Positions 62,715 through 64,000 of a stretch of DNA of 64,000 nt are shown here, piece by piece; position 1 is the stretch's first letter; each line of letters begins with the position of its first letter. The notes under the pieces are model-generated. The model made no database searches, was not told where the DNA came from, and saw only the letters and a list, made by a program, of their open reading frames with translations. Made by a program: the position numbers and the translations under genes. This DNA is from Lineus longissimus (taxonomy: Eukaryota > Nemertea > Pilidiophora > Heteronemertea > Lineidae): NCBI RefSeq assembly GCF_910592395.1, contig NC_088309.1:21516599-21580598 (forward strand), read 5' to 3'.

Positions 62715-63895
62715 TCAAAACACAATACCCTGTTCTCTCTGCAAGTCTTTAATCTTTATATCAAGATTGTCATAATATTTCATTTCCTGGAGAATTTCTT
62801 TAGCCAAAGATATGTTGTCTGCCTTAAATGCCTCAGAAAGTTTTTTCTCCATTTTTTGCAGCATAGAGTTATTGTCTTTTCCAAGCTGAATCACAGTTTC
62901 TTTATTGGTTGCTTCTGCAATCTGTTCATTCAGTTCCATTATTTCCAACAGGAATTCATTGTTCATTTTTACTGTTCCTTCCTCCAGTGTTTGTCCATTC
63001 TGTTCCAGTAAATACAGTCCACGTGATAACGGTTTCAAGAGTGTGAAGTAGGCGTTGTTCACCATTGCCGATTGATCATCAGCTAACTGTTTTTCTTCCT
63101 GGAATAAGAGGCACAAATAAATTTACATGTATTACATGTGGGAGTCAAATTACTGATCATTAGATATGGCAATAGAGTTGGGTGAAGTGACTTTTCTCAC
63201 CTAGTGACCAAGGCAATTTACGTCTTGGTCCTTATCATTATCTTTTAGGTATCAAATCTGCAGATAGCAGGCAGGATTCACCAGTTTGTTGTAATCACAG
63301 TAATGCCGAGCTGAGGGAAGAATCTCTGAAAGCATTATCGTTACTACTGGTACATGCACTATGAGTATAAAGTACAATTTGTTTACATACTATTAACTGC
63401 TTGTCAACATTCCAAAACACAAACCTGAGACTTCTGTGAGAACTTGTCTGGATGCAGCTTCATTTGGTACTGCATGAAGTTTTTCCTCAGCCGAGCCAAG
63501 TCGAGATCAAAAGTCATTTCAACTCCGAGTATGTTGAAGTATGTGATGTCATCTGGTACCTCTTGAATAATGCCACATTTACAAAAGAATCGTTCATCTT
63601 CGAAGCCATTCTTTCTACCGCAGTTCCAGCAGTTTCTGTCAGCAAGTGTTGCGTAACAGTTTCCGATAGTATTAGTTGGGTGTAGACTAAGGTTTCTCTC
63701 AAGAATGGACACATTTACGAAGGAGGACGAACTTGCATGAGCATAAGAGAAGTTTCTATGTAACGAGGTTCGTACTGTTTTTAGCCGTGCCCTTGTTGAA
63801 CACATACATTCTCGATCTAACCCACATTTTACCTTTAAAAGTGACGAAAACACTAAATTTGCTCTGCGAGCCATCTTTTTCATGGGCGCAGCCAT
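62715..63895 (-). CDS. HSCB: Iron-sulfur cluster co-chaperone HSCB (mitochondrial J-protein)
   Basis: J-domain co-chaperone that directs the mitochondrial HSP70 to the Fe-S scaffold ISCU. Two exons, 63895-63425 and 63098-62715, joined in phase 0, give 284 residues (human 235). A long basic N-terminus (MAAPMKKMARRANLVFSSLL) fits a mitochondrial presequence. An N-terminal cysteine site follows (CWNCG ... FFCKCG), then the J-domain starting YFNILGVEMTFDLDLARLRK with the HPD motif in KLHPDKFSQKSQ. The C-terminal HSCB oligomerisation/ISCU-binding helices include AYFTLLKPLSRGLYLLE and FLLEIMELNEQIAEA. The second zinc pair is C-x-C rather than the usual C-x2-C. Confidence 0.95.
63099..63424 (-). other. 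HSCB intron
   Basis: Donor GTTTGT and acceptor CTTATTCCAG on the minus strand; nothing else seen inside. Confidence 0.6.
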
Positions 63896-64000
63896 TTTGT
63901 ACAGACAACAAAATCATGTGATTTCTCCGACGAGATATTTTTACTGAAATATGAAGTTATTGTTATTTTACAATATTATTTCAACCAATAAATAAATAAA

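Overview
The window is nuclear DNA of a multicellular animal. Every protein-coding gene is split by GT-AG introns (one GC-AG), flanked by long non-coding stretches and AATAAA signals, and peppered with short non-autonomous transposons. All recognisable products are animal proteins. The words TACATGTA and AGGCCTA recur and suggest a marine invertebrate. An echinoderm, hemichordate or similar lineage is plausible, but no gene here fixes the phylum.

Layout, left to right: (1) the 3' part of a BAIAP3/UNC13D-type MUN + C2 exocytosis gene, + strand, 58-6179, with a long extra C-terminal tail and a hairpin in its 3' UTR; (2) a two-exon Kv potassium channel, - strand, 10963-8207, with a charge-depleted S4; (3) an 831-bp foldback transposon at 15268-16098, about 60 bp upstream of a TATA/Inr promoter for (4) a metallo-beta-lactamase RNase Z-like gene, + strand, CDS 17146-19113; (5) a complete 10-exon SETD6 lysine methyltransferase gene, - strand, 25613-21702; (6) a 4.5-kb intergenic region rich in repeats and foldback elements; (7) a four-exon fatty-acid-binding protein gene, + strand, 30171-32898; (8) a four-exon gene for a small secreted, probably GPI-anchored Cys-Cys module protein, + strand, 33957-35673; (9) CHCHD2/CHCHD10, + strand, 36709-38921; (10) a large LRRC74-like leucine-rich-repeat/EF-hand gene, + strand, about 40863-59771, with three alternative first coding exons and two homologous alternative last exons; (11) HSCB, the mitochondrial Fe-S co-chaperone, - strand, 63895-62715.

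This is a mosaic of unrelated housekeeping and specialised genes, with no operon or functional cluster. Three genes have mitochondrial links (CHCHD2, HSCB and, by its N-terminus, the RNase Z-like protein), but nothing suggests co-regulation. The most noteworthy items are the duplicated alternative last exons of the LRRC74-like gene, which complete the second EF-hand in two versions; the three-module CC-rich surface protein; the Kv channel with missing outer S4 arginines and an altered S6 hinge; and the RNase Z-like protein that resembles the short plant-type enzymes. No bacterial genes, CRISPR arrays or viral genes were seen.
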